A DNA stretch of 64,000 nt, taken from assembly GCF_001642475.1 (NCBI RefSeq), contig NW_019173958.1:266985-330984 (forward strand). The letters run 5' to 3'. A model generated the notes under the pieces. The model had not been told where the DNA came from, did not search any database, and saw nothing but the letters and a program-made list of their open reading frames with translations. Below are positions 52,020-63,936 of this stretch, piece by piece. Numbering within the stretch: the first letter of the stretch is position 1; the number at the start of each line of letters is the position of its first letter. Origin of the DNA: Fonsecaea monophora. Its lineage: Eukaryota; Ascomycota; Eurotiomycetes; Chaetothyriales; Herpotrichiellaceae. Both the position numbers and the translations under genes were made by a program.

Positions 52020-53610
52020 ATGGCTGCGATACATTCTCTTCTCAACCCGGTCAATGACGGAGAAAACTACGACAGTACCAACGACAGCCGGGACGAGGTG
52101 TCTGCCCACGACAGCCAAACCTCGGTAGCATCAGACACAGTTGGGAATGGACCAGACAAACGCATTCGAAAGAAGCAGAAGATGTGCAAAGACGCTGCAG
52201 TCTTCAAGCCGGGGGTCATCAAGGGGGAATGTCGATACCCACCCGACGAGTATCAAGACGAGCTGCTTGAGGCCAAACATCAGATGTACGAAGTCTACCC
52301 GATGGGTGACATAGCAACATACCCACGACACATCCCCTACAACAGTGAGAAGAAGTTGTTTTGGGACAAGACAGGCCGGGAGAGCTTTGAAGGTACTTCC
52401 CCCGGGGCACTTGATACATATTGCCCATCTAACCTTGTCTAGTATTCCAATATCAGTTCAAGATACCGGGAGAGTCAAACACATACACAATGCTGTGGGA
52501 CTACAATATTGGCCTAGTCCGTACCACGCCATTGTTCAAGTGCGGCAACTATTCGAAGGTATGTAGTGGACCAAGTGATGTACGTCTGAGCTGACCGTAT
52601 GCCTGAAGACAACACCCGCGAAGATGCTGAGCAGGAATCCCGGATTGAAAGAACTCTGCCACAGCATCACTGGAGGAGCTCTTGTTGCACAAGGTAGGCA
52701 CCATACGTACGATTTGTGGCTGAGATTGAGGTTGACATGATGTCTAGGCTACTGGATTCCCTTCGATGCGGCCAAGGCAATGGCTGCCACCTTTTGCTGG
52801 AACATTCGCTACGCCCTGACGCCAGTGTTTGGAAAGGACTTCCCCAAGATCTGTCTGTCTCCCGACGCAGAGAACTTTGGGTCCATGCAGATTGATCCAG
52901 AGATTACCAAACGCTGTGCTCTGCAAGTTCGACAATACCGTGAACTTGAGAGCCTGATCACAACGGGGCCTTCGTCGGGCATATCCAGGCCTCAGACACC
53001 GCAGACGCCTCAAGTTCGTCCTCAACTCAGAATGATCTTGCCCAAGCCATATAAAGAGACTGATACCACGAGTGAATACTCGACGGACACGAGTCGTGAG
53101 GACAAGTATGAATTGTCTTCTCCCTCGCCGCAAATTGCCTTTACCAACCCTTGGTCTGCGGTCAACACTCCTCGTTCTCCTTCGCCCAAAATCTCTTTCA
53201 ACAATCCATGGTCGCCATCCAGCACTACTCGGTCGTCTTCGCCGTGCGGGACATCTCGCAAAGGTCGGCTGGCTGCCAATATCCCGAGATCGCATCCCCC
53301 TCTTGACCTGTTGCCACCCCCTCGGAGGCCGTTGTTCTCCAACAATATACCAAGTGGTGTCGGGGCAGAAGATTCGGCTTTCGATATGTCACCCAGATCG
53401 GCTGTGCAAGCCATGGAGGTTGATGAAGACTATGATGGAGGCTCAGATGACTCTGATGATGCAAAGGAGAAGAATACTGTGATGGCAAGGAAGAAGTCCT
53501 CAAGGGGATTTACCGACACCAAGGCTGCCTATGTGTTGATGAAGTTGAAGACGCAGGGAGAGGTCTTCCAGGGGAAAGAGAAGTGCTTGAAGCGTCGAGC
53601 TTCCGCATAA
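52020..53610 (+). CDS. APSES-domain transcription factor, Xbp1-like
   Basis: Four exons, 52020-52392, 52443-52558, 52609-52693 and 52748-53610, 478 residues. Introns are 50, 50 and 54 nt, and all joins are in phase. The APSES/KilA-N DNA-binding domain spans about 85-230. It includes MYEVYPMGDIATYPRHIPYN, FQYQFKIPGE, the LWDYNIGLVRTTPLFKC helix and GYWIPFDAAKAMAATFCWNI. This is the layout of the Pezizomycotina relatives of yeast Xbp1, a stress-induced repressor of cell-cycle genes. There are no ankyrin repeats, so it is not a Swi4/Mbp1 type. The tail is Ser/Pro-rich, with two near-identical SPSPxIxFxNPWS motifs and an acidic patch near the end. Nuclear location and repressor role are inferred from the family. 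Confidence 0.85.
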
Positions 53611-54012
53611 GGGGTTGGTGTTTATCAGATGAAGAGACCGTGATCTGTTGCTGAGATGATTGATGGCTTGGAGGGAAATTCTTCTGCTACTTAGATTTGA
53701 ATCAACACACCCATTAAATTTGACGATGTTTTTCTTCGTCTTGCTGATGTGATTTTGGTGGGTGCCTTCCTTCGATTGCTGCTGGCTGCCCCAGGTTTGA
53801 GTCAATAACATTCTCTTCGCTTTATCTTTTCGCTTCTTACGCTCTCTTTTCACTCACTACATCCACTAGTTGATTGTCTTTATCTCTACCACAGCTCTTC
53901 AGCGTTGTCCTGCAAAGGAGAGCTGGGTCTCTCTACGACCTGGCGCTTGTACTTTTATCACTCACTCATCGATCTGTAGCACCACCTCCAGAACCCACCA
54001 CCCACATTCACG
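53611..54012. other. short intergenic spacer
   Basis: About 400 bases between two genes on the same strand, with CT-rich sequence before the next ATG. Confidence 0.5.
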
Positions 54013-55151
54013 ATGTCCGCTGCAAATTCACGAAACAAACTTTACACTTGCCGATACTGGGCTCTCGGGCCCCGGTGCCCAAATGTCGATGCATTTGGTG
54101 CGGTCGTCTGCGAGTTCGCTCACTGGGACACTGGTCGGTTGGCCAGCTCAATTCAGCAAAGAGGGACCTGCCTACCGTGGAAGCATTTTGGATTCTGCGG
54201 GCGAGGAGGTGGCTGTTGGTATGAGCATCAAGAGACAGGGGTTACGGGTCTTTATCAAGGCAGTATGGCTACTATGAGGGGAAAATAAAATAAGGCTAAC
54301 AGTATCCAGCTGTCGAACTGGCGGGCTTCGAGCTCCAAGTTGCAGATGCTGCCACCAAGGCCGGGTTCAACACTTTCAACCATGAAGCCCTGTTCAATCT
54401 CATCTGGGCTGTCAAGCGACTGGCCTTGCAGGCGGGAACTTTCCATTCTAGCCGGAGTCGTCTACTCAACGATCCCATATACCCTGATAGGTATCGTCCT
54501 AGGGATGTAGATGGCAACGCAAAGGGAAAAAGAAGTGCAGTTACCATACAAACCCCGGCCAACCATACCGTCGAGTTGAAATTCCACCCTGTCCAGCCTC
54601 TGATGAGAAAGAGGCCTTTGCAGGACATAAAGGAAGAAAACGTGATCGACTTGACCTTTTCAGACGATGAACTCGAGGGCGCAGACTCGCAAAACACCAC
54701 ATTCAAGCGTCAGAAAATAGTCAACAGGAGCAATTTCCGCCTTGGATTCCCCACCGCCATCCATCGGAAAACTATGCCTTTCACTTCTGTCGGAATGTCC
54801 TCGAAGCCGCCCTCTAAACCTGCCCGCAAACGTGCAAACAACCTGGCCCGGGACTCTGCGGCCGCTTCTTTCCCAATCTTGCCAAAGGCGGTTCTCCCAG
54901 CTCAAGACGAGATTTGCAAGCAACTCCTTTTGGTCAAGGCCAAGCTCGATGATGCCAGGCGGAGCATGAATGCATGCCAAGGAACGATGAAGGCATTATT
55001 TGACGTGCATTATGAGAGATTTGATGAGGATAGGATGATGGACGCTCTTCAGAAGCTGAGCGGCTACATGAATAAGGTCTATGATGGTAGCAAAGATGGT
55101 GCAGAAGAGGCTGAGAAGGCTATTGGATTGCTCAGGGGACGTGAAGGATAA
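54013..55151 (+). CDS. CCCH zinc-finger protein with SUMO-interacting-like motif
   Basis: Two exons, 54013-54262 and 54310-55151, 363 residues. The 47-nt intron has GTATGG, a CTAAC branch and TCCAG. Two CCCH fingers lie at the N terminus. The first has ligands Cys13, Cys22, Cys33, His37 (C-x8-C-x10-C-x3-H, wider than usual). The second has Cys53, Cys62, Cys68, His72 (C-x8-C-x5-C-x3-H, canonical for RNA-binding fingers). A helical segment with LFNLIWAVKRLALQ follows. At 195-199 the sequence VIDLT, flanked by DDE acids, matches a SUMO-interacting motif. The C terminus is helical (about 290-360). No known domain partner tells the function. RNA binding or SUMO-linked regulation in the nucleus are both inference. 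Confidence 0.75.
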
Positions 55152-56323
55152 TACTCTGTGAATGAGACAACTTGTGGGACATTTGAAAGCAGCAATGGGT
55201 GATAGGCGTATGGGGTTTCTACCAGCAACATGGGAACTGCAAGAGCAGAAAGGGTTCAGGGCGAATTCGCCGCGAGGGGAACTCGTTGCGTGCGGGTGTG
55301 TAGGTGTAGGTGTTTAAGATCTGTTTTGCGGCAGATGGCTGTAGCTGTGGACAAAGACTTGACATGGTGATTGATAGCAGAGAGATTCTTCATACGAGGC
55401 TGGCATTATGAAGCATTAGGAGGCATGTGCAGAGCCAATTCTCGGCGTTGAGGCTGCGTAGTTCATGGCTGTTGCTGGTGTTTGAGATCTTGACACCACC
55501 ATCTACCCTCGCAATCTCCAGTCTCATGATGCCAGCCTCCTGACTCCAGCCATATCGATCTCATTGAGATGAGAAACTCTGTCGCACTTCTCGACTGCTC
55601 CCGTATGACGGCTCCAGTGCGATAGCCAATGAATCAAGGGGTGATTGAAGAGTGGCGAATTACTCCCATTGGGCGAGCGCAGGGCGAGATACCGTCACAC
55701 TTGCAATCACCGCTGGGCTCGTTGCAAATTACGACCCGGGCCACCGCACTATACTGTACTTTGCATGGGAGAACATCACGCAGAGCGACTCAATCAAAAG
55801 AGGCTCTACGACATTGTCCCTTGAACGAGCGGAAAGTCTCGTGTCAAGATGGCCTGCGTCAACACCACCAGGCGAGAGGAGGGTGGCAAGCGCTGTAAGT
55901 GTCCTTGAAAGTCCAGAGCACAGGAGAGTGAAGGAATTCACGTGGTACCGCGACGGCAATGAGGAAACATATGCATTCTGCCGCACCGTGGTAAACATGG
56001 AGATCAGATCAAGTTTGTCGACAATCGGGACTTCACATCTGCGATATTCACCCACCGCACAAAATCTTCACGTTCGTCGGATCGCTTTGGTCACCTGGAC
56101 GATATTACCCCTTTCACGCGCTGCAACGAGGACAAGTCATACCGACGAGATTCTCTTTCATTGCCTGAATCAATGACCACGACTATGTTCAGCCGCAAGC
56201 ACGTTGTCCTGTCGCAAGCACACTCTTTCCAGTAGCGACACCGTCACCATCAGAGTCAGCGCAGCTTCATCGATTTCATCCTCTGAGAGTCGACGACAGT
56301 GATCACCCATCGACGCTCCGACA
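55152..56323. other. intergenic region with uncertain ORFs
   Basis: About 1.2 kb. Frames of 89 codons from ATG 55629 and of about 174 codons from 55652 (no ATG) overlap, and a GTAAGT donor-like site occurs at 55893. A third frame is also open over part of it. It might hold an unrecognised small multi-exon gene, but no family or start could be fixed. Confidence 0.35.
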
Positions 56324-57684
56324 ATGGCCACTCAACAGAACGACAACAGTGGACAAACTAGTCTAGCGATCTCCCCTTCCCTCATCGTCGGCATAGTCAT
56401 TCTCGCCTCGTTCGCGTGCACCATCATTTTCGCCAGTATTTTTCGCTACTGCCGTCGCGGTCAGTCCGCTTTGATCGATCCTGAGTCCATGGACGAAACA
56501 GGCGGGACCGATTACTACAATCCCAATAAACAACGATCGGCAGCGCAGGTCGCGAGGTTGAGAGAGGTCCGATGGGTCAATAATATGTACGCGTGGGAAA
56601 GAGGCCGGCAGGCACGGCTGGCTATTGGAGAGATCAGACCGACCACCATGCTGATGGGACGGAAAGGAGAGAACAAGAACTGGGATGAATATACCATCGC
56701 AGGGGACAATTCGTGGCAGAATGTGAGTTTCGTCGGAAATTCTCTCGCCCCGTCATTTGAGAACGTGCCAGACACATCATACTGACATCAAGGTGATGTT
56801 AGGATATGGGCACTGGCAACGCCAAGGGTGGATGCTCCCATGCTCCGTATTTCTACAATGTCGAGGATCCCTACGCACGGTGTAACTCGCAACAACGTCT
56901 CAGTCACCTCGCCCCTCCAACAGATCAATTCCGAAACTCTTACCAGTCCACTTGCAGCGGCAATGGATATCTTCCTCGTTACCCGTCTGCACTCCTTCCA
57001 CCTCCTGTTAATGGTCGACGTGATGCACTGCTTCCTGGAACAGTGGCTCAGAAAAGCCCCCTGAGGAACGAGTATCAATTTGAAGGCCACGAGCAAGGTC
57101 CAAGCGCCACGTTTAGCCCCGGACCACCTTTCATGCACAATAGGGCAGAAGATGTTGCTATGCATCACTTTGACGGTCGTCAAAGTCCCTTTGTCAATCC
57201 CAAAATCACAGTCAGCGATGAAAGCCAGGCTACTGCATACATGCGATCTCCACCGACGCTAGCATACGATCACAATTTCGAGACTGTCGCGCTCGATGGC
57301 AACGCTGAGATTGCTACGGACAACTGGAACGCGGACACGAATCAACGCAGTAATTTGAGCCCAAGCCCAGAGGTTAGAGATCATAGGCCCTCGGTGATTG
57401 TAACAAACGACGAGCCGTATCCCCAACTCCAACTACAGTTCTTGCCACAATCTCTCTCCCAGCAATCAGTCAGTGTGTACGATGACGGAGAGGTTGGAAA
57501 ATGCAATGGATCGAGTGAGAGTCCGGTGATGCATTCTTTGGGAAGGGAAAGCCAACAGAACAATGAACGATTCGAAGAGAATGAGAGGAACGCAAACGGC
57601 CACAACGAGATCCGGCGAGAAAATGTCAAAGACATGATTCAGGAGTGGGAGAGGGCGAATGGAAGCTTTGGCAGGAGTCACTGA
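56324..57684 (+). CDS. single-pass membrane protein, unknown function
   Basis: Two exons, 56324-56722 and 56803-57684, 426 residues. The 80-nt intron has GTGAGT, an ACTGACAT branch and a TTAG acceptor. One membrane helix at about 20-42 (LIVGIVILASFACTIIFASIF) follows a short uncharged N terminus. It is followed by basic YCRRGQS, so the long tail is probably cytosolic. A conserved-looking motif RLREVRWVNNMYAWERGRQ occurs at about 75-95, with the rest low-complexity (Asn, Gln, Ser, Pro). The C-terminal helix reads IRRENVKDMIQEWERANG. I do not recognise the family. The pattern (extracellular stub, one helix, large disordered tail) is common among fungal plasma-membrane or vacuolar sensors and adaptors, but no function is claimed. 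Confidence 0.7.
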
Positions 57685-58379
57685 CTGCCGCCGCATAGTA
57701 CATGGGGCAGTCGAAATGTTCTGCTGATAGGTGGGGAGTGTCCATTACGAAGTCGATCAAAAATTCAAGATACAAACCCAGTTGGGATCAGGATGGATGT
57801 GCGACAAGTTGAGCTACACACTGAAGGTGCCTTGGGATAACAGCGACAAGCCTTTCTGGCTGGAAAAAGTATTTGCTGTGCTTGGTGGAACAAGATGCAG
57901 AATAAGGCTGTGGCCCCTGAAATACAAGAACTCGCAATGTCGTCTCCGGTTTCTTCGCCTTCCGCTAACAAGGCTTGCTTGACTGATCTCACTGGGTCTG
58001 GGAATCGTGTCTTTTGCAGCCTCCATTCGATGTCGTGTTCATTTCTCTGTCCGCTGGTCGAAACAAACTACGTCCAAAAACCCTCGTTTTGAAGACCCTG
58101 TGGATTTGCCCTTGAGGTGTTTCTGGTTGAGGACCTTTCAACTCCACCTCGTAGTCTCTGTCGCGAGGACTTGAACATCCATCCTGCTGTGAGCAGCCTG
58201 TAAGATATAAGAAGGTTCTGTTTCTCTCGCGACGACCTTGATGTCCTTCATCTATGTAGGTTGGTATCCTACGTTGCTTCCCACGAATATTCGATCTACG
58301 AGGCGCTCAGACTTCCTCACATCCTTTCTCTGATAAATACCGTACCTACTCCAAGTACTCTCCTCCACCGCATTTCAAG
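57685..58379. other. intergenic, upstream of PLA2-like gene
   Basis: About 700 bases, with TC-rich sequence close to the next ATG. No gene recognised. Confidence 0.5.
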
Positions 58380-59476
58380 ATGCGCTTCTCCTTTCACGTC
58401 GTCGCCCTTGGGCTTGTCACCTTACTGTCGTTGGTCAGGGCGGCTCCCTTCAGTGCCGTGTCCGTGGTACAGGTCATTGGTCGATTCACGACCATCACGG
58501 CTTCGGTCTTCGCCGAGCCGACAAGCGTGTCGAGCTCGACGGTGGGGTGTGTGGCGGACACTGGTACTCGTCATGCAGAGCCAACGGCAACGCTGGTCGC
58601 AAGGGAGGAGAGCGCCACACATACGCCCAGCCCTGTGTTAAATGAGGACTCCAGCCCTCATCCGCTTGGGCGTCCGGACCTGGTCGTTCCCACATTGGTA
58701 ACGGCGACGTCCACGGCGCCTGCGGAGGACGTGGCTCCGACTTCCTACAGCTGGTGCAGCCGGTGCGGTCTCGGCCCTGTCATGATGAGTGCTGCGGTGC
58801 CAGCTACTTTGGCAACAACCTCGGTGTCGGCACAGGAAACCTACACGAACGCACTTGGCGAGGACGATGTCGACGACGTCTTCCCGAGCCACAGCGCCAA
58901 CCACAGTAAGTCAAGTCGAACTATCCACCAGATCAGGAAGGCTCACTAGTGGCAGCATTCGCCATCAGAGACGTCGCCGCACAGATGTCCTATTCAAAAG
59001 GACCGCCAGACGAGGGCGTCCGACGGTGTCCACACGGCCAACACGCGGTGCTGAAGCCAGGCCAGGGCGAGTTTAAGTCCAACGGTTGCGGGATCGGCCT
59101 CTTTGCAGATCCTCCTCCTGGAAGTGGAAAGTTTGGACAGTGCTGCATCGAGCACGGCAAGTGTGTTGGTAAGTATTTCCCCCAAATCTCCAAGACTGCC
59201 TTTTGTCCCTCAGACTGCTGATTCGTGTCTTCCCTCTGCGTTCCTCTCCCGGTAGCCGGGTGTCCCACCGATGAACTCCGTACATGCAATGATGCACTTC
59301 TAAAGTGCATGAACGACGTGTGCGACCACCAAGGTGGCGTCTTTGGGTGGCTGTTGAAGGGGTGGTGTACGGTTCAGAGGGATGTCTACGATGGGTCAGT
59401 TCGGGGTCCGGGGTCGAGGGATTATTTCATGGAGGTATCACGGGACAGGTGCAGATGTGTTGACGACGGTACTTAG
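58380..59476 (+). CDS. secreted Cys-rich protein, PLA2G12-like fold
   Basis: Three exons, 58380-58905, 58950-59168 and 59256-59476, 321 residues. The introns are 44 nt (GTAAGT, short) and 87 nt (GTAAGT...GGTAG). A signal peptide (residues 1-21) and about 150 residues of Thr/Ser-rich sequence come first. The cysteine-rich module then reads SNGCGIGLF, FGQCCIEHGKCVAGCPTD (Cys240-Cys241, His244, Cys247, Cys251), then TCNDALLKCMNDVC. The spacing CC-x2-H-x2-C-x3-C and the following CxxxLxxC helix match group XII-type phospholipase A2. The usual HD pair is HG (Gly245) here, so the calcium-binding Asp is missing. Activity is doubtful: it may be a binding or effector-like secreted protein, or use a different metal site. 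The fold is inferred from cysteine spacing. Confidence 0.68.
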
Positions 59477-59822
59477 GTATCTGGGTAGTTGAGTGTTGAA
59501 AGAGTGAGTGGAAGTAGGTAGGGTTAAATGCGGTGTGGCTTTGCATTACATATTGTACCAAGTCTCTCGTGGAGAAGATCATCAGTCTTCCCCAGGAATC
59601 GTCCGCATGCTCTGCATATTTCCCCGCCACGGCTCACCACAATTTCCAATTACTGAACTTATCCGGGCATGCCAACTCAAGAGTGAGACACATACCTTGG
59701 ACCTCGACCGGATATCTACGTCTGTTCTTCTCGACTCTTGCAGTCGCTCCAGTCGACCAGCCTGCTGAGAACACAGGTGGCCCAAACATCCGCGCTTTGC
59801 TGCGCCCGCGGGATTCTTCCTC
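59477..59822. other. short spacer before Zn2Cys6 gene
   Basis: About 350 bases, presumably the 3' UTR of the PLA2-like gene and the promoter of the regulator. Confidence 0.5.
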
Positions 59823-61647
59823 ATGTCAGGCCACGTCCCAACGCTACCCCGGGCGGCCTGCGGCTCCTGTCACGCGCGGAAGATAAAATGCGATCGCCGT
59901 CCCGGAACCTGCAGCGCCTGCTCAAAGATCCAAATCCCCTGCCGATATCCCCCGACCGAGCAGCTCATGAGACGTCGCATGCCGAGGGGGCCCTACAAGA
60001 AGAGGAAATCACGGCGGGAGAGAGAATCGGAAGATCTGGTCAAGACGATGGCAGAGGGATGCACAGAGTTGGGAGGGGACGCTGTCTCCAGTGCTGGCCC
60101 GAGCTCTCTGACTTGTCCTGCGGCCTCGCCAGGCTTGAGATTATCTGCGGATGCGCAGGAACGTCGATATGAAGACCAGGGAACGGCGAGTCAGACTTCT
60201 AGGGCTGCGTCCACATGCTTTGGGTTCGCCGACAAGACGCCTGAAATCTCTGGCCATCTGAGCGAAACAGGTAGCAGCTTTTCAGCTTTAAACTTCGCGA
60301 CTAACGTTGATCTATCGGCGGGGGCTTCTATACCCTCGGATCTGCTCCCCGCAGAGCCACTGAACTCTTGGTCGCTCTGGTCTCAAGTTCTCGAGCTGTG
60401 GGCCGTCTACAGAAGCCACATTGACCCCGTCGTTAAGCTAATCCATTGTCCGTCCTTTTCAGAACACATTCTCCGTGCAGCATCCGACTCTTGGGCGGCC
60501 GATTGTAGCCTGCGGGCGCTTGTTTTCAGCATTTGCTATGCTGCGGTCGATGTTCTTTCCCCGGGCGAGGTCGAAAGTCGATTCCGGCAGAAAAAGGCCG
60601 TTCTCGCGTCCCTGTACATGCAAAGGATGCATCAAGCCTTGGAACAGGCGGCATCCCTCCACAGGTCCTCTTTATATGTCCTGCAAGCCCTTGTTCTTCA
60701 CACAGTAAGTCTGCAAGCTTGGTGAACTTATTCAGCTCAAAAGTTTGTGTTTAGATCTGCCTTTTGCGGCGGTCTGGGGACGATGTGCGAGTGGGCACGG
60801 CTCTGCTTGATCGGGCCGTCTCAGAAGCGCGCCTCTTGCTCCCAGACAGTGGTGACAGCCGCCGCGACGACCTATCTCTTCTTGAAATGCAGCTCTGGCG
60901 TCGCTGTTGGTGGACGCTATACGTTCTCGATTACCACAGGGCCCTAAAACACGGCCATGCTCCAAGTACTATCTTCCACTCCCAGCAGGTTGCGCTACCA
61001 TTAAACCTGAATGACATCGACCTAAACCCCACCATGCGACAGCTTCCGGTCCCCAGGAAATCAATCACTGAGATGTCATATTTGCATCTTGTCGTTGAAT
61101 TGACGAGGCTTGACGCTACATTGCGATATTTCAAGACCGGGGAGCCGGGATCCAACCATGACCAAACCCTCGGATCCACTATCAACGAACAGGTGCGAGA
61201 GGTGGAAGTTAATATCATACGGCATTGCGAGACTTCTCGCCCGTTTGACTGGCTCACGTTATTAACTGCGAAAGCAATGCTGGTATGAGTGGATCTGCAA
61301 AACCTGGCCTTTATATACGTTCTAATGCCAATGTCCAGAATCCGATCGAGATTCAGCTGCTTGAATTGGGACAAGAGACTTATACGATCGACAAGTCCCT
61401 AAGCTGTGCCGCCCGGGTCGATCTCTCTGAGAGGACCTTCTCACTCGGCCTTGACGTGGTGGAGTGCTGGTATATTTTGAAAACTAACCCAGATCTGACA
61501 TCGTGGAGTTGGTACACTGACACTTTCGGGCGCGAATACGATGCGGGTTACATCACGTCAGAACTGGCTCGTCGACCAGAGTCAGAGCAACGGGCACGCG
61601 CCCAGATCCTGCTCGAGCTTGAGTGCAACAGGAAAGGCTACGCATGA
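59823..61647 (+). CDS. Zn2Cys6 fungal transcription factor
   Basis: Three exons, 59823-60704, 60755-61282 and 61339-61647, 572 residues. Introns are 50 and 56 nt. The N-terminal binuclear zinc cluster has six cysteines at 13, 16, 23, 30, 33 and 40 (ACGSCHARKIKC then CSACSKIQIPC), followed by a basic linker RGPYKKRKSRRER. The middle-homology region (about 190-420) contains YRSHIDPVVKLIHCPSF, a LLDRAVSEARLL helix and MQLWRRCWWTLYVLDY, typical of Fungal_trans regulators. Such proteins bind CGG half-sites as dimers. Lying 1.1 kb from a monooxygenase gene, it may be a pathway-specific regulator of a cluster that extends beyond the window (inference). Confidence 0.88.
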
Positions 61648-62770
61648 AGGGACCTAGCAGGATTCGGTTGCGTTACTCAAGGGCGAGAATAATGTCCTTA
61701 TGATGATGCGCACGAGTTGTCAGCGTTCATGGACTGAATGAGACGAGCTATCAGCGCTGCGAAACTCGAAAGGTCGACCCATTCTAGCTGCGTGATTGCC
61801 CAGCATTTGGAAGAGCCAGAGAGATTTATAACACCCTCGTCACGCCTCACGTTTCGTGCCGTCCCCAACGCGTCTGTCTTGGCAATTCTGTATCTGTGCA
61901 GACTCTACACTAGAAACACGGCTTCGGCTCAGCCATCGCTCCGAGAATATTTGAGATCTGACTGCCGTCTCTGAATCCTCGGCCTCGATACAGCTAGGCT
62001 CCGCCATACCCCGGACCTTCTGGAATTCGGCACCGAATTTCCACGGGTCGGGACTAGACTAGACTCGATTCCACTCGATTCGATCCGACTCGAGTCGACA
62101 ACCCATGATCATCCAACAAAGTATCGATGTGTGATGTCGTAGTCTTGAAAAGGTGGACATACAAAGAAACAATGCACCGTCAGTGGTATTTGCCGTGAAC
62201 GTGAGCCGAACATATTCATTAGGGAGACCAGCTAGCTGGTTCAAGAAGAGCAAAGGATCGAATTCATGGCTACCCGTACCCGTACTCGTACTCGTAACAA
62301 TACAAGCAACAGGTGACAGGTGACTGGCGGACAAGACTGATGATCTCCTCCTGGGGAGTTTCTCCACTTTTCATACTCTGCGGGCCAAATGAGGATACAG
62401 TGGAAGAGATGTTAAACTAACCTAACCCATTACGGATTGTTCTCACCACACACACACACACACTCACACACACATACCACACATCAAAGACCCCGCTTTT
62501 CATCCGCCATCATATCTCGTCCCAACTTCCAACGGCCTCTAGAGAGAGTCCAAGGTCGCGTGGAGAGGGGATTTGTTATTTACCCCTACTCTGTCTCTGA
62601 CCGAGAGATTCACGTGCAGAATGTGTAGCTAGCTTGCGACCTTGCTACCTAGCAGGTCAGAGGGGGTCCACCAGGGTATAAGACAATCCTACCACCTCGG
62701 ACGTCTCTAATACAAATACTACGAGAGAGAGAGAGAGAGGAAACCTGAAATCAAATTCACGCTATGAAAC
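61648..62770. other. intergenic region upstream of monooxygenase
   Basis: About 1.1 kb. It holds short imperfect repeats: a GACTC/CGATT run at about 62049-62099, a TACCCG/TACTCG tract at 62271-62293 and an AC-rich tract at 62446-62480. A GA run (62724-62738) lies just before the ATG. No gene seen. Confidence 0.5.
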
Positions 62771-63882
62771 ATGACCATTCTGGGAAAAGACTCCAAGATC
62801 CTGATTGCGGGCGCCGGACCCTCGGGTCTCGCGCTGGCACAGATGCTTCGCAAGGAAGGCATCAACTTTGAGATTTTCGAGCGCGATGTGTCGCGGTCTC
62901 AGGGTTGGTCCGTGGGGCTTGATAAGTGGGTTGTACCAAATTCTTTTTTTTTTTTTGTTTTCCGGTTTGCGGGTGAGTGAGTGAGGTCTGATGGAATCTG
63001 ATGCCCGTGAATGTGAAACAGGTGTCTGGTCGAGTTGGAGCGACTCCTCCCTGGGGACATTGCCGGGTTCGCCACGCTGAGTCCGAACTACGCGCTCAAG
63101 AGGCTCGACTCGTTCGCTGTCATGGACGGGACCACCCACCAGGTCGTCGGGGTGACGGGGTCAAAAAGCCTCGAGGAGCACGGCAGCAGGATGTTCTTCT
63201 GTCCGCGCGAGAAGATCCGGAACCTCTTGACACCGCACACGAACCTCCAGACGGGCAAGCACGTCACCGGCTACAGCGACGACGCGGACGGCGTGACGCT
63301 GCACTTTAAAGACGGCACCACCGCCCGAGGCGCGCTGCTCGTCGCCGCCGACGGGGCCCGGTCCACGGTGCGCAAACAGCTGCTGGAGCGCAGCCCGCTG
63401 ATCCCCACCAACTTTGTCGTGATCCACGGCGTCGTCCGGCTCGGCCAGGACCAGTGGCGGCCCATCCTCGAACACTCGTCGTGTGGCATCCTACTCGGGA
63501 CCGACACGTGCAAGTTCTACTTTCTGCTCATCGAGCACTGCGACGGCGACGGCAATGGCGATGCCTTATTCAACTGGAACGTGTCGTACCGCAGCGACGA
63601 CGTTGCAGTCGACGACAGCTGGGCGTCCTCGGCCACCGCGGAACAGCTCCTCCAGAAGGCGCTGGCGGTGATCAAGGACTTTCCACCCTTTCTGGTCGAC
63701 GGGATCCAACGCACGCCGCTCGAGGGGATCCAGCGCCCGCCGATCAAGTTGGTCGAGACGGTCCTCCCTGATCAGCTCCTGCCTCGCGGTAACGTCACGT
63801 TGATGGGCGACGCTGCGCATTCAATGGTATATCTTTCCACCCTCACCTCACCCTTGGCCACATTGTTTAGTTTCTTGAACCA

Positions 63883-63936
<54 letters not shown>

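Noticed and set aside
63884..63934. Repeat array as a CRISPR candidate
   Set aside because: It is a plain CA microsatellite in a fungal intron, with no spacers.
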